The notes under the pieces: model-generated
The model's database searches: none
Told to the model about the DNA's origin: nothing
Seen by the model: the letters and a program-made list of their open reading frames with translations, nothing else
NCBI RefSeq assembly: GCF_964340395.1
Contig: NC_135552.1
Span: forward strand, 20,264,181-20,328,180
Reading direction: 5' to 3'
Length of the DNA stretch: 64,000 nucleotides
From: Glandiceps talaboti
Taxonomy: Eukaryota; Hemichordata; Enteropneusta; Spengelidae
Translations under genes and position numbers: made by a program
In this document: positions 1 to 13,181 of the stretch, in pieces
Layout of the letters: every line of letters starts with the position of its first letter
Position numbering within the stretch: position 1 is the stretch's first letter

Positions 1-479
1 AAAATTATTTTGAATCCATGCCTGACACCAGATATTGCAAAATAAAACGCCAGGTGCAAACGCTCCTGTATTCTGTAAGATACGACGTGCTGTGTCACCC
101 TATCAGCTGACACTCACTGATAAGACGACACATCATATCTTGCAGACTATATGGAAAATAGTGCCAACATAATATTTCCAGTTTTTACCCCATGGAGTAA
201 GATCGGCAACTTTTAAAATAAATCTACCACTGGTATCCATACCGTGGTTCGTAATCAACAGACCTTGAAATGGGCAATTTTCTAGGCTATGTGAAAAAGT
301 GTTTTAGAAGGATCGCAAAGCTTTCAACGGAATCGTATTACCAATAGTTAATTTCTCACGGGCAAATGCAAATGAAATGTACAAATTACATACAGTATTG
401 CATGAAATGAACAACACATTTACAATACATAGTGTCTTCAGATGTTGTGTGATCTTGACTACAGTCTAGATCGATCCTA

Positions 480-650
480 TACCGTATACCCGTCAACGTT
501 CTCTACGGTGGAGATGAGTGTACAGTGATCGTAACAAGCTCTTCATAATCTAATGTAGTCTAGTTTCCTATATACGCATGCAATGATGCATTACGATAAC
601 TACGTGGATAGTGATCGTTGAAAACGTCGACAGTTAAAGAACTTACTCTA
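480..650. repeat. possible decayed MITE-like element
   Basis: A 19-20 base block at 556-575 (agtctagtttcctatatac) recurs at 14633-14651. Both copies are followed by a similar block containing gatagtgatcg and then a gttga/gtcgac-like end (around 606-632 here, 14979-15003 in the second copy). The left end near 490 carries gtcaacgttctctac, which is roughly the reverse complement of the right end. This suggests short terminal inverted repeats. Assignment to a named family is not possible from sequence alone. Confidence 0.3.
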
Positions 651-915
651 AGTCTAGTCCTATTAATCCCAAGATCTCTCTTTACCGTGTAAAAAGATAA
701 TTCGACACTACGAATTGTATATAGACATGATAGACTAACTTTGTGTAGTATTTATTTAATACGAAATTGAGAATAGAATTACTAGAACTTGTTCTGCATT
801 ATCATTAGTACGACACGTGACTCCTAGCCGACATGAAGACTTCAAGGAATATCATTAGTTACACTATCCGCTATTCTAACTGATGTCACCGTATTTATTT
901 TTTGAATTTACACTC

Positions 916-1050
<135 letters not shown>

Positions 1051-2230
1051 GGTGTGAAAATATAGGATAGCGGTATAGTGTAAATAGCGATAGTCCTTGA
1101 AGTCTACAGGTAGGCTAACACAAAAAATATAACTAGTAACATTGACACTTGTGATGAACTTGACCTACCGTACTTTGAAAAGTTACAAATGATTCACTGT
1201 GATCTTGTTATCGTGGTTTACACTGCAGTTAATGTAAAAGTTCAAATTACCATTAAAATTGAATGACATCAAGCCAATGTTGGAAGTTCAAGTTCTCAAT
1301 AAAGTTGTACACTCTTTCTATTTATTGTAAATCGTTTTTACAATTGACAATTGACAAGTTATTGATCTTGGCTTTCATAAAATTGACCCCCAAAATAAAC
1401 TCATTACACGTTGTATAGCTAGTCGTAATTGTTTCACTGTGATGGCTTGTGGTTAATTGTTTATTGTAATTGTTTATTCCACCACGTATAACGATGAGCT
1501 CACGCTAATACAATCACCAAGAAAGGGCCTTGTCTGGTTTTGTGAACAATAGAGAGACAGAGCTATTAAAGAAAATACAACGAACCATTTTTTTCTGTAA
1601 TCTTATTTTCTGAATACGGTTAAAATTGGACAATGTGTAAATTTTCTATTTATATCTAATACTAGTGAAACTTGAGAAAGTTTTTCTTAGAAGACTAGTT
1701 GTAACGGGAAAGACGGGGGTGTCATCGTCCATAGGTAATGATATCATAATCTATAAGGAGAGCGAACAATGGGTCGGTTAAAACCTATAAGGAAATCAGG
1801 TATTATTGGCGTCGGCGGCATGGTCTTTTCCCCCCTGTCTAAATTTACACAGGTAGTCATAGTCTTTTAATCACATGAATATAATCCTGGGAACTGCAAA
1901 CAATGACGAAAGCACACACGTTGGTGTGAGGAAACGTTGTATATATTTGACAGGGGGGCTATGCCAAGTATTCCTATAACATACACACTGACCACATAGT
2001 CTGGCATATACACGCGGAAGTGGTTGTCCTTCAGCCTGCATATTACCAGCCCACCGTCGCTAGGAAGTTTTTTAAGTATTGACACCGAACTTGAAACTGG
2101 CGTTTTATCGCCAAAACACCATTGGATTTTATCAGTTATCAATGTAACAGCCGAGGACGACACACGGTTTTGTCTCGTAGTGCTTCCCGATTTTAGCGAA
2201 CGTATGGTCGAGTGCCGCAATAGATGGACA

Positions 2231-2337
2231 ATGTTATGGCGGTTGTGGTACCGATTGCTTTGCACGATCTTGACATTTACATGGGCAGTTTGTAGCGAGG
2301 AATTGAACGAAATAGTATGGAGCGAAACAAATCCCAT
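2231..2337 (+). CDS. ephrin 1 exon 1 (signal peptide)
   Basis: Encodes the signal peptide and the first ephrin strand, ending ...VWSETNP. It ends in phase 2 (AT) before the donor gtaagt at 2338. A 201-residue open frame lies antisense to it (1867-2472) but has no recognisable content. Confidence 0.8.
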
Positions 2338-5300
2338 GTAAGTAAAATATCTTTTTATGGAATCGCTAGTTCCGTGCGAAGACGAACTGTAAAGTGTGTC
2401 TTCCGAACTGTATAAATCAATACGGTACAAGAAGTTGAAGGACTTGTCATGATTTTTAGCAATAACCCTCAATGATCATGACATTCATTGTCACGGTTCA
2501 GAGATCGATGAAATGACTGGACGTACACATGGTACAAGCTAGCTGATCAGTTACATGCCTACACGTATAATATAAGTTATTGCCAAATATTCAGTCGTGT
2601 TGTCATTAATAACCACAAGCGATTAATTTTCATCACCGGTGACTGCACCAGCAAAACTTGATTCAATATTGTTACATGCAATTTTATTCCATAAAACAAA
2701 CTTCGCTCCAATAACATTGGAGATCAATACAAAATACCTGACATGTGATTCTTAACTAAATAAATCAACACAGGTTGTTGATTGAACAACAAAACGTGTC
2801 GTAAAAAAATTATAAACGGCATGAAATGAAACTTCGTGTACTTTTACCATGCGAGTGTAACTGATATGATTGGTGAGGCCCTGATAGGGGAAATCACTCA
2901 TCGATCACTGGACAGTGTACACCATCAGTGAATGTTTTTTTAAACAACCGGGAAAGATTTACTTGATGTTTGGTTGCATTGACGCCAAACTATAAATGTA
3001 TACGGACATGGATGTTGAATTTTGTTCACAGCAATTGACGTATGTACATTGAATTTCATAACAAACTTTGAGCGGGTGTGCATTTGTTTAGTTTGTGCCA
3101 TAAGTGATAAGCAGCCCGGTAAATAGACACGGCACTTCCTGCTAATCCGTGCTGCTAAGCTGCGAAACAAGAACACGCCAGATTAGATACATGACAGAGA
3201 TAACACACACCGTCTTACATATTTGTGCAAATCTTGTTTGCGTTTCTTTTAATATTTTCCACACTTCTTTTACAGATTTTCACGAGGAATGCGTTACATC
3301 GCTCAAGTCAAAATTGAAGATACGATCGACATAGTTTGTCCGAAGTTTGACAACGAGTCGAAATTTATAGCTCCACACCAACACATATACCTAGTAACAA
3401 AAGATGACTACAGAAGTTGTGATTCGACGTCTGGTCGACGGTTGCTAAGCTGTGACGAACCATTCCTTGAGAATAAATTTACATTCTTATTTGCTCAAAT
3501 AAGTCCGATACCCGATGACTTCATCTTTGAACCTTGCCGAGACTATCACTTGATATGTGAGTATAAGTTTCGCAGCATAGTTTTCCTCTGATACATCGCA
3601 GTATGGCTGTCAGTCATCAACCGATATTCTATCTATCGCTCTAATCATGCATGCCTTGATGTTACTGTTTTTAAACTTTGCATTTCCAATGAGTTCAAAC
3701 TCAAAAATCCAGAAATAATATGCCAAGATTGGACGAACATCGTTTTTTTTAGAATTAATATAGTCATTTGGAGAAATTGGACGTTGGAGGCGCTGTATCA
3801 CGTACGTGATAAATATAGCACATTCACGGATACGCACTGCTGGAAACATCGCCTGAAGGACTATCGAAAGTCTTTCCACCCAAACAATAATAAAACTTTG
3901 TTATTATTGCAAGTAAAATATTTGAGAGTGTGGTATTTAACGACACACATCGCAACGGAAATTAATCTGGCAATACTAGGACAATGTCATTAAAACTTCT
4001 ATTTATGTAGGAATTCTAGTTTTGCGTTCGCGGATACCGACTAGATTTGGATTTGATATTTGACGGTCATATGTCTATAGATAAAAAAAAACCTTGAAAT
4101 TTTACCAAAATTGACAATGCAACATGTCTTTTATAGTATTCTTCTGTAAAACAGCCAAGGATTTCACCAAAACATTATGAAATTAACAGAAACGATCTAG
4201 TAATAATAAGAGTTTGAATGGCGTGTAAACAAGTATTCATATCATCTAGCTTTTTATACTCAAAATTAAATTCAAAGACATTGTTGTGGAAGATTGTTAG
4301 TTTATGGAGGGCAAAATGACAGGAATGGCTAATAATAGATCTCTGACATTGTTATACTTTGCATCTTTTTCAAACATTTTAAATATTTTACTAACTTTAG
4401 ATTTTGAACTCTCCAATTTCTCTTTGCCAGCAACAACCAACATCACTCACAGTATGGAGGGACTAGATGACAGAGTGGGTGGTGCTTGTCAAACACATAA
4501 CATGAAACTTATAATCAGAGTCTCGTGTTCAGGTATGTCATATGTTATGATTGATACAACTGACGATATTTTTAGTGTAGGGGTCAAGGCTGTATTTCAT
4601 GTCATAAAACACACTGCTACTAAATTGCAATCCATTGCAGCACAGTATGGAAGAGTGGAACCCAAGGGTGTAGGGCAAATACTTGGTTTTCTGTGAGTAT
4701 GGCAGAGTGGAACCCTAGGGGTTTTAGAGCAAATATCTAGTTCTCTGTGCTACAGGGACAGCAACATATACAGCACTGAGTGGTGCCTATGATGCACCAT
4801 TTTCAACCACTACTTTTAGCATGTATCGGTGTTTAAAGAGAATTTAGTCAGTTTCAATATTTTGTCAATTTTATATGTCTGATTATAACAGTCATCAAAA
4901 GTTTTACAATATATTTGAATAATTATTCAAATATATTCAGGATATTAACATTAGCAGTCTGATGTTGTATGAGAAAATTGGAGACATTCGCAGTGACAAT
5001 GAAATCAACTTCACTGATTTCATTAGAATTTAATTAAAAATAACCAATGAATCACAGTGTTTCAATGAAGTTGAATTCTTTGATTAAACCAAACTCCTTG
5101 TCTGTGACTAAACTAGCTTCCTTTGTTTGACTAATTAATCATTTAATTAATTAATTTAGTAATCAAGATAACATTGCAGTTCTGAGTAAGTTTATTCATT
5201 ATCATTTAGTAGTAACCATAGAGGTAGACTTCTACAAGTTGAGTCATGTTTTGATTCATATATACACAGTCAGTGCCATTCTAGTGTATATGGATACAGG

Positions 5301-8158
5301 GATAGATAGCAGTACAAGATAGTCACATTCTGTATGTGTGCATATCAGATTAGTTGAGCTCTGGTGATTTATTGGCACAGTGACACTTCCCTCCAAACCA
5401 TAGACTCTGACTCTACATTATATATATATAGGGTCTATGTCCTGACTTCACTTAGTCCAAACCCTCAGATGTTTTTTATTGTATCTGCAAAGTTAATCCG
5501 AATAGATTAAGACTAAATCATAGAATTGTAGAACTGATCCAGGAGAAAACCCAGTGGAAATTAAATGATAATAATTATGTTAGGAAAGTGACTTGAATAA
5601 CTTTGTGGTTCTGTTATAGCAAAAATTTGAGCATCTGGAATATTTCAATCAAGGCACAGATAAGTAACACCAAGTGATCAAGGGAAAGGTTTCATGATAA
5701 TTCAGTAGAGAATTTAAGCTGAAAATGTAAGAATTTAAGAGAATTCTGTAGAAAACTTATTCCTACTTGCAGATGGAGTATGGAACTGAATTCTGACATT
5801 GTCCTTATACAGGAGAAGCAAAAGAAAGGGACAATGTCAGAATGGAGTCCTGACTTACTTCGTCCGTAAGCAGAACTAAGTTGAAATTGTCACAGATTCT
5901 AGTTACAAAGCTACTAGGCTGGCTGTATAAAGGTCATGTGATTTTCATGACAGTATGAGATTTGGACAAAACAGTGGAAGTTTTGCTCACAACTGATGAA
6001 GGTTTTAGGCTGATGGGGTATATTGTGTAAATACTAACAGTTGGTAAGGTCAGTGGATGTCTGTAAGATTGAGAAGAAAGGGTTGTCACTTTGATTATAT
6101 CTATACAGTCAGTCATATAGATAATTGTCTGTAGGGGAAACACACAGTGCAGTCTACTTAACCTAGTCTGCCACCTTTTTATCAGCTATTTCTGGTAATT
6201 CTCTCCTGAATTATCATGAAACTGTTCAGTTCCCTTGACTGAAATCTTCCAGATGCTCCAAAATTTAGCTATAACAGGACCACAAAGTTATTCAAGTCAC
6301 TTGCTAATATCTAACATTTCTAGTACTAGTATATATAACAAGATAAATAGGGTACAGTTTTTAAAATATGAAACCTAAGAATATTGGAGTATAAACACAC
6401 TAAATAGAATGGTATTTAACAAACGAAAATACAACCGTTCTATGAAATTTAAGAAACTCTGGGTTGAAAATATTTATAAGTCAAAGGGGAGTTTATACAT
6501 ACTTTAGCAAAGGAAGTTTACGCATACTTTAGTAAAGGTTTGCACCACAAAGTACAGGCTTGAGGCAACGCTATCAGGTATACTTGCAAATGAAATAAAA
6601 CACTGTGTGCTTAGCATTGATTTCAAACTACTCTAAGTAAGTTAATAGCCAGTTACAGTCGTGTTGTTGTACTCGGACAAGAAATCTTTTTTTTTCTTGT
6701 AAAGGGTTTGTGATATATAGCATATCAGGATAGCTGTAGACAGATTATGGTCCGCTCACATTTCAGGAAAAGTAACAATTCTAGAACAAACCGCTCCACC
6801 CCTAAAACTAGTATACCACATCCCTAGCAATGCTGTGGTCAATCCAGAATGTGAATTTAATATCTCTGCATTCAGTTTGAATGGTAGTATATTACAGAAA
6901 AGTGTATATTACAATTCAAGCAGTTTTCTAACTCCAAACTAACTGACCGTGAAAATATGTGTAGGGGCCACACACTTTGGTTTCTTACGAGTGTTTATGT
7001 ACGGAAGCAAGTATCAGTAATGAATGGTTTGGACACAGCAGAAACCTTGTATAATTGGAGGCAAAATAAACATGAAAAGAATAAGGATAATAACCACCCA
7101 CCAAGGAATTAGCAAATAGAAAAACAATGTCGTAGAGGTGTTTGTTTGCAGGTGTAGAACACCTGTAATATTGTTACATTACTGGTACTATTTAAGTATC
7201 ACATTTGTTGACTCGACACCTCAGAAAAGATCGAACATATTTTTAAAAACTTACATTTTTTGTCTCCAGATATTCTAAATGTATGATACTGAAAACCAAC
7301 ATTTTATCATCCAAAATAATAAGTGATGATTATCTGAAATAAAATTTACATAACTTTACCTGCAATACTGTTTCTTGCGTTATTTAGTATCAAATTCATT
7401 CACTACACCTCTAGTCTACTTGTGGTCTTGAAGTAGTCTGGCACTACTGCAGTACTACTATTTGAGTCATCATAACAGCCATTTCGATGATTAAAGTAAA
7501 AAAAAAATCAAACAGTTTAATAGTATAGTTGAATTAGTAGTTACCCTCAAGACAACACCCCAGAATGATTCTTTTAAAGATGGTGTGATGTATGTGGAAT
7601 TATTAGGTTTGAAAACCATAATTTGAATATTAAGTCATAAAGTGGATCTATTTGTATACCATAATACTGGTCTAAAACAAAGGAGATATGTACCAAAAGT
7701 TACAGAAATTAATATTTTTTTCAAATTAATTTTACCATGATTTTTTGTTGTTGTGAAAAGATGAAAGCTAACTTGTAACATGGCATGGAATCATCTTTTC
7801 TCTTTATCTGTACATCAAAAACAAACGTGACGTACCAACAAGTTAGAGAAAAATTTTTTTTTTCAAATGATGTTGATGGGAATTTTTGTTGCTGTGAAGT
7901 AGTTCTAGAACAAAGTTTAGTAACATGTTTATGTTTTTTGTGTTTATTACAGTGCCGACCTATTCAGTGGGAGATGGAAAGAAGCCGACAACAACAAACA
8001 AACCACTGCCTCGACACACAACAGCTTTTATAAAAACAATGTTACCAAGTCATAGTGTCAAACCTTCCAGTATGAGTGGTACCTCGTCCATTTGTCATGC
8101 TACGATGATCTGGGTCCAAATATTTGTCTTATTTCACATACTCAGTCTAATTATATGA
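2231..8158 (+). CDS. ephrin 1, GPI-anchored ephrin-A-like ligand (4 coding exons)
   Basis: Ephrins are cell-surface ligands for Eph receptor tyrosine kinases and act in contact-dependent axon guidance and tissue boundary formation. Joining 2231-2337, 3276-3556, 4431-4532 and 7953-8158 gives one open frame of 231 aa. Residues 1-22 form a signal peptide (hydrophobic LLCTILTFTWAVC). The ephrin cupredoxin-like domain runs from about 23 to 162, with the VWSETNP entry strand, conserved Cys in IVCP, RSC, LLSC and GGAC, and the receptor-binding loop region FAQISPIPDDF. A Thr/Pro/Lys-rich stalk follows. The protein ends in MIWVQIFVLFHILSLII with no cytoplasmic tail, typical of a GPI signal, so class A. 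NES and NIT are possible N-glycosylation sites. The Met at 2231 was chosen for its A at -3 and because it directly precedes the hydrophobic core; an in-frame Met at 2204 would add nine residues. One oddity is FEPCRDY, where ephrins usually have Gly. It is convergent with a paralogue at 14.2-48.8 kb. One-to-one orthology with a vertebrate EFNA gene cannot be assigned. Confidence 0.88.
3276..3556 (+). CDS. ephrin 1 exon 2 (ephrin domain core)
   Basis: Acceptor tttacag ends at 3275 and donor gtgagt starts at 3557. It enters in phase 2 and leaves in phase 1, 281 nt. It carries three of the four conserved domain cysteines and the receptor-binding loop. The extra Cys in EPCRDY is near the end. Confidence 0.92.
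4431..4532 (+). CDS. ephrin 1 exon 3 (C-terminal part of ephrin domain)
   Basis: Acceptor tttgccag, donor gtatgt, phase 1 to phase 1, 102 nt. It encodes SMEGLDDRVGGACQTHNMKL, which matches the ephrin pattern of a Gly-Leu-rich turn followed by GGxC and a MKLxxxV strand. Confidence 0.9.
5573..6316. mobile_element. foldback/MITE-like element with long inverted arms
   Basis: The left arm at about 5573-5720 and the right arm at about 6190-6316 are reverse complements of each other over well over 100 bases with small gaps. Examples are gtgacttgaataactttgtgg on the left and its complement near 6280-6300. The interior carries a smaller hairpin with 12-bp stems at 5793-5804 and 5829-5840 (ctgacattgtcc / ggacaatgtcag). 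There is no transposase frame, so it is non-autonomous. It lies in intron 3 of ephrin 1. Confidence 0.7.
7953..8158 (+). CDS. ephrin 1 exon 4 (stalk and GPI signal)
   Basis: Acceptor tttattacag ends at 7952 and the stop TGA is at 8156-8158. It enters in phase 1. It encodes a Thr/Pro/Lys-rich stalk, then Ser/Gly-rich MSGTSS as a possible GPI attachment region, then a 17-residue hydrophobic tail. The lack of any cytoplasmic tail excludes an ephrin-B type protein. A further exon in the 3.4 kb intron before it cannot be ruled out. Confidence 0.85.
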
Positions 8159-8375
8159 ACGCCATGCACAGTCTGAAGTCTGGTTTTCCATTTCATGCAT
8201 CATGGCGTTTTTTGAGAGAGAAAAGTTAGAAGTATTAAAGTAGAGTGGGCCTCATCTGGTGAGAAGTTGATGACCTAGAGATGATGGGATATGCAGTCAG
8301 TGTTTGTTATCTCATTTAACTCACCATCACTTTATTTACTAAGACTGACAATTTAAGAATCATTAGTATCTTAAA

Positions 8376-8381
8376 AATAAA
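8376..8381 (+). promoter_or_regulatory. possible poly(A) signal of ephrin 1
   Basis: First AATAAA after the ephrin 1 stop, about 220 bases downstream. In AT-rich DNA this hexamer is common, so this is only a candidate. Confidence 0.3.
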
Positions 8382-8925
8382 AAGGCCATGTCTCTAAATT
8401 CAATGTTACCCAGTGAAAGTGAAGAATATCAGCAAAGAAGTTAGCAATTAAATTTTACCAAATTTAACTAATTCTAGCCACTACTATAATCAGAACTGAC
8501 TGACCAGTGTCAAATTCCTTGGGGAAATAGACAGACAGATGAGACAGTTACAGTTTACTGGACTGTAGTCAATGGTGTATATAACCAAACACTACCTTAG
8601 TGTGCAGTTACTGGGTTGTTGGATTTTCTCTGTATGGTTATAATGGGAGCAATATACTTTCAAACAAGATTGCGATATTTTGCTAGTAATAGCAATGGGA
8701 CAACCAGCATATTAAATAATGTATAATTTACAGTAAATTGTAAAACTGTCAAAAAATACCAAGTTTAACCAAGTATCATATTTCCATTGCTAAAAAAAAT
8801 GAAATTGGCCATGAATTTTTCTGGTACACACAAACCCAATTACTAATTACAAATCAGTATTCAATGGTACTTAACATTGTCTAGTAGTATTTCATTATTT
8901 AATCATAATATTTCACATACCTATG

Positions 8926-8962
8926 TAGTCTGTAAGGTATGCCGTGACGGGGCGCCCTCACA
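8926..8962. repeat. dispersed repeat fragment, CpG-rich copy
   Basis: 37 bases matching 62464-62500 at 34 positions. Its three CpG sites are intact here and are TpG or CpA in the other copy. The flanking bases to about 8990 are also unusually GC-rich for this region. Confidence 0.7.
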
Positions 8963-10689
8963 TGGCCGAGGCCGGTGAGAGAGGAACGACAAAACGTACC
9001 TATTACAGCCTATTACTGGTCAGTACATTCATCAATGGAAAATAAATTTCATAATTTATATGTTTATCTTATTGAGTACATAAAACTTTTTAACTTATTG
9101 ATAATATCAAAATTTTACATCACGATGACAACAAATATGTAAATTTTATATCATTATGACAAAACTGAATCCAAATGTACCTCTGAATGGGACTGGCTCC
9201 CGTATCTCAATATTTGATAAATTTAATCTCTTACTGTGCCAAGGATATTTTGAAATAGTAAACATTTGTACAAAATGCTTGATTTAGAATGCGTTACCAT
9301 GACAATGAAGATTTAAATTTGACTAGAGATTCATCTGATGACCAAATTGCTCACAAACAGGAAATATGAATGAGCTGTTACCATGGAAACTACAATGCCG
9401 GATGAACAGATACAAGCCTAAGGAAATGTCTATTTGATGGAGCAATACATGTACAAGAAAGTGAACTCTGCTGCTCATCAATGGCTCGATTTTTTGTTTC
9501 ATGTACAGATTTTTAAGAAAAAATAAAACAATATATGATATTGTTTAAATGACTTTGTAAATAGAAAATTTGATATTGTATTTTGTGACATCTTTATAAT
9601 TGTCATAAAGGTTTGTTGAAATGAAATGTGGTAGATTCTCTGATATTACGGGAGAAATAAAAATGTGTTTTACCTACAATACCCTGACATGTTTGTTGTT
9701 TACACTTTCATACACCTTTTATGGGGCAAGATAAATAATGCAAAGATAACGTTTTTTATAAAATCATAATGAACTGAAAATACCGTTGTGAAGCCAGATT
9801 TTTGTACACTACACTTTTGGCAGACATTTTATGTGGGGTGTTGGGGTTATGTTATAGACAGAGTATGTGTGTGTGTGTGTGTGTGTGTTAAGGTCGATTC
9901 TTGCTGGATATTAAAAAAATACTAGTTGCATTCTGCTTAGGCCTAAAAAAAATAATTATTTGGTTCTGGTTACCCGACCCACCTACTTTTTCACTGCTGA
10001 CTCTAAATTTTTTTTTACACATTCGAGAAAAAAATAATAAAATCATGAAAATTGTGTGAAGTCTCGCCAGAAATAGTGGGTGCGGAAACTGACATGGACA
10101 ATATAAAACTGTTCTGCCACTCTGTAATGGCTACACGTGATGGGAAGAAACTAATAACACGGAGACCATTTGGAAAACACATAACTACCTGAACTAGACA
10201 CTCACAACTGAAAAAAAAATACAATAAAATATAATAAAAAATCTACCTACCCTACCTATTCTAAAATTGAGTGTAATCGGAACCAATTTTTTTAAATTAG
10301 GCTTTACCATCACTTGCCTTTGGCAGAACTCAAACCTCATATTTTAGACATAATATAGAAATGATTTGATGAAATAATTCAGAATACTGAAATGTGAAAG
10401 ACACCCCAATTAGTAGTATGCCATCAACTGTTAACAACACCAGAAGGTGATTTTTTATTTCATTGAAGGCATGCAAATGAATGGTGTTTGCATGTAAACC
10501 CATCCAACCATAGCTGATAAATTTGCCTAGTACCACTTTAATTAATATGGTGTGTAACTTGTGGACAATGAGTATACGTGATTCATAATATCATATAGTA
10601 TATATATATATTAGATCAATACAATCAAGTTCCTTCTGATCTCTTCATTAAACCTTGTTTTCTGAAAAAATGGAAGCCTGCACTGCTTT

Positions 10690-11050
10690 TCATACCTAGT
10701 TCTTGTTGCAGACAGTGTATGGGAATCAATTCTGATAATGTCCCACAGTCACCTGTGAGCTAATATTCTATTCAAGAATAGTCATAATACAAAATAATAG
10801 CAATATTAGGTATTTATGAATGTTAACAAAATAATGTCGCCAGTGTTGGCATCGGAAATAGTGTTTTTCCAGTGTAAACACTGATGATGGTATTTTGTGA
10901 ACATTCGTAAATACCCACTAACGCCATTATTTTATATTATGACAAGTTTACAAGTGACTGTGCAATGTCCAGGCAAAACATCAAAGGAGAGAGGAACTAT
11001 TGTCAGAGTAAAGTCTGCAAGCAGGACTAGTTGACGACTACACATACCAC
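10690..11050. mobile_element. foldback element related in sequence to the 5.6-6.3 kb element
   Basis: Arms at 10781-10833 and 10891-10943 are about 53 bases each and are nearly exact reverse complements around a 57-base loop. The sequence outside the arms (10695-10745 and 10955-11035) continues the symmetry more weakly. It resembles the interior of the element at 5573-6316: gcaga-gtatgg-aa-tgaattctgacattgtcc on one side, attgtcag-gcaggactag on the other. No coding capacity. Confidence 0.65.
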
Positions 11051-11890
11051 ACTCAAAAGTACACATGTAAAGTAATCAGGACATGATTCAGAGTTTTTAC
11101 AAAAGATTTTCACTTTATTACCATAATGTTTTCTTATAAAATGTATATTAAACTATAAGAAAATATGACTTTACAAAATAAAACAGAAGAACTGGTGACA
11201 GTAGTATACAGCAGTTGTGATGTACATGTCTTTCAGTGGTAGTACAACATTCTCTGATAATGACAGCATTGTTAGGCTGACAGCCTTCCATGCCGTAGTA
11301 CAACTTAGTTAACTGTAACGTTCTCTGATTACAGGACAGCATTGTCAGACTGTGATAGTCTCAATACAAACAACCCACAACAGCTTTATAGTTCAGACAG
11401 ATTCAATGTCTGTACAACAACATGAAATGCAAGGTAATTAATCATCTTAACAAGGTCAACATGGACTGACAACATTCAGCCCCTGGCTGCTTCTCTGATA
11501 ACCCTGCCTACAACAGCTTCATCAATTTCCTTTGTAATGGCCACACAACTTGCTTTTTTTTTCACCCTCATTAGTTATGCCCTGATAAAATAACAGGTAC
11601 TTTGATGGCTACAGTAAGAGTATGTTTTTGATTGGTTCAATATTTTGATATTAATAATGACATTAAATCCATTGAAATCTCCATATAATCTATACCTTGC
11701 ATTGAATACATCTAGTAATTTATTTCGGAGGGGATCACATCACTTGTGGTGTATCTATACTCTCACCCCTAGTAAAGAGTGAATCTTTTTCCCCTAAAAG
11801 AGTGAACTGGAAAACATTCTCTCCATCTACAGAGGTGTGATGTCCCCTCGCCTTTAAACTGAGAGATAACAGACAAGAAATCTTCACACA

Positions 11891-11908
11891 CCCCCCCCCC
11901 CCCCCCCC
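11891..11908. repeat. C18 homopolymer
   Basis: A run of 18 C on the plus strand, likely polymorphic and hard to sequence. Confidence 0.95.
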
Positions 11909-12600
11909 TTTTGAGAAAAGTACAGTATATCGTAGATTTACATGTAAGGATAGTGACATCAGATATCTTGCCACTGAGACACATTTTACAGAGTGGCATA
12001 AAAATGATATTTAGATCAATTTTGTAGAAGTTCTACCACCGCTAAAACTCAGTGTTGACTGCCTATAATATATAATGGTATAATAGTTTATGCAAAGCTC
12101 AGATCAGAGATTGTTTGGTAGAGTCTGAGGACAAAGTGAGAGGTATACCGAGTACTCCAAAGGTATAGTTATCCAAGGTATCAATAAACATAGTAGCATG
12201 GGTACTGGTGATTTGAGAACTGCATGGCATGACTTCTGTATACAGAACCAAGCAAGTTGGCCACACAAATACAACAATATCATTGTTATATACACGACCT
12301 TTGAACCTTAAATTTCACCAAATTGGGAGGCCTGTGTATAGTCTGGGTTCATAACTGTTTTCCCATGACTAAACTAATTACCACTGGAGTCCTAATTTCA
12401 AGGACACGTAGCAAACTTGATAGTTCTGGGTTTGTTTTCATAAGACCCACAGGAGTCCCCGCATACAAACAGTTCTCAACAAATTTTAAACAAATATTGG
12501 GAGTGCTGTGTGTTGCAGTTGAAGTTGCACATTTATTCTGCAAATGTACACCTAATGAGTTGCTAAGTAACAGCAGTTGGTGCTTATTCACTAAGAGGTC

Positions 12601-12658
12601 AACCTCCTTAATGAAATGAACAACATATGAACCTCCTTAATGAAATGAACAACATTTT
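12601..12658. repeat. 29-bp direct duplication
   Basis: Two adjacent copies (period 29) beginning aacctccttaatgaaatgaa. Confidence 0.9.
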
Positions 12659-13181
12659 GAAGAAATACACCTGTATAAATACAATAAGAAATCTACATCT
12701 TCTCATCAAATTTGAATTCTTCTCTTCAACAAATAAAACTTGAAGGAAGCAATAGACTTAAAAAATATTCATCTACATCATTATCTGCAAATAAACATGC
12801 AACTGACTATATTTTCAATTCATCTATATCTGTACAATCAAAAATTAAAAAGGAAAAAATGATGAAACTAACAACTACACTGAAACTAAAATCTACAAAT
12901 GAACTTGCATTATAATTAATATAAACTACACTGAGTATACAAGCAACAAATACAAGATAATGATTGATTGATATTGAAAAAAAAAACGGTCAAATACTCA
13001 CATATATTGCACATATAATCTTATCAGTATTTACAAATAACAATATTTACATTGTCTGCCTTTGGCAAAAGAAATCCTTTTTTTTTTTGCTTTTATTTTT
13101 TTCCAATCTTTACGAGTGAAGAAGTTTGGCTTGATAACACACTCAGAAATTATCAGGACTAGTATTAAAATCACATAATTT

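Noticed and set aside
4304-4696. Separate 130-codon gene
   Set aside because: It is ephrin 1 exon 3 (4431-4532) with intron sequence read through on both sides.
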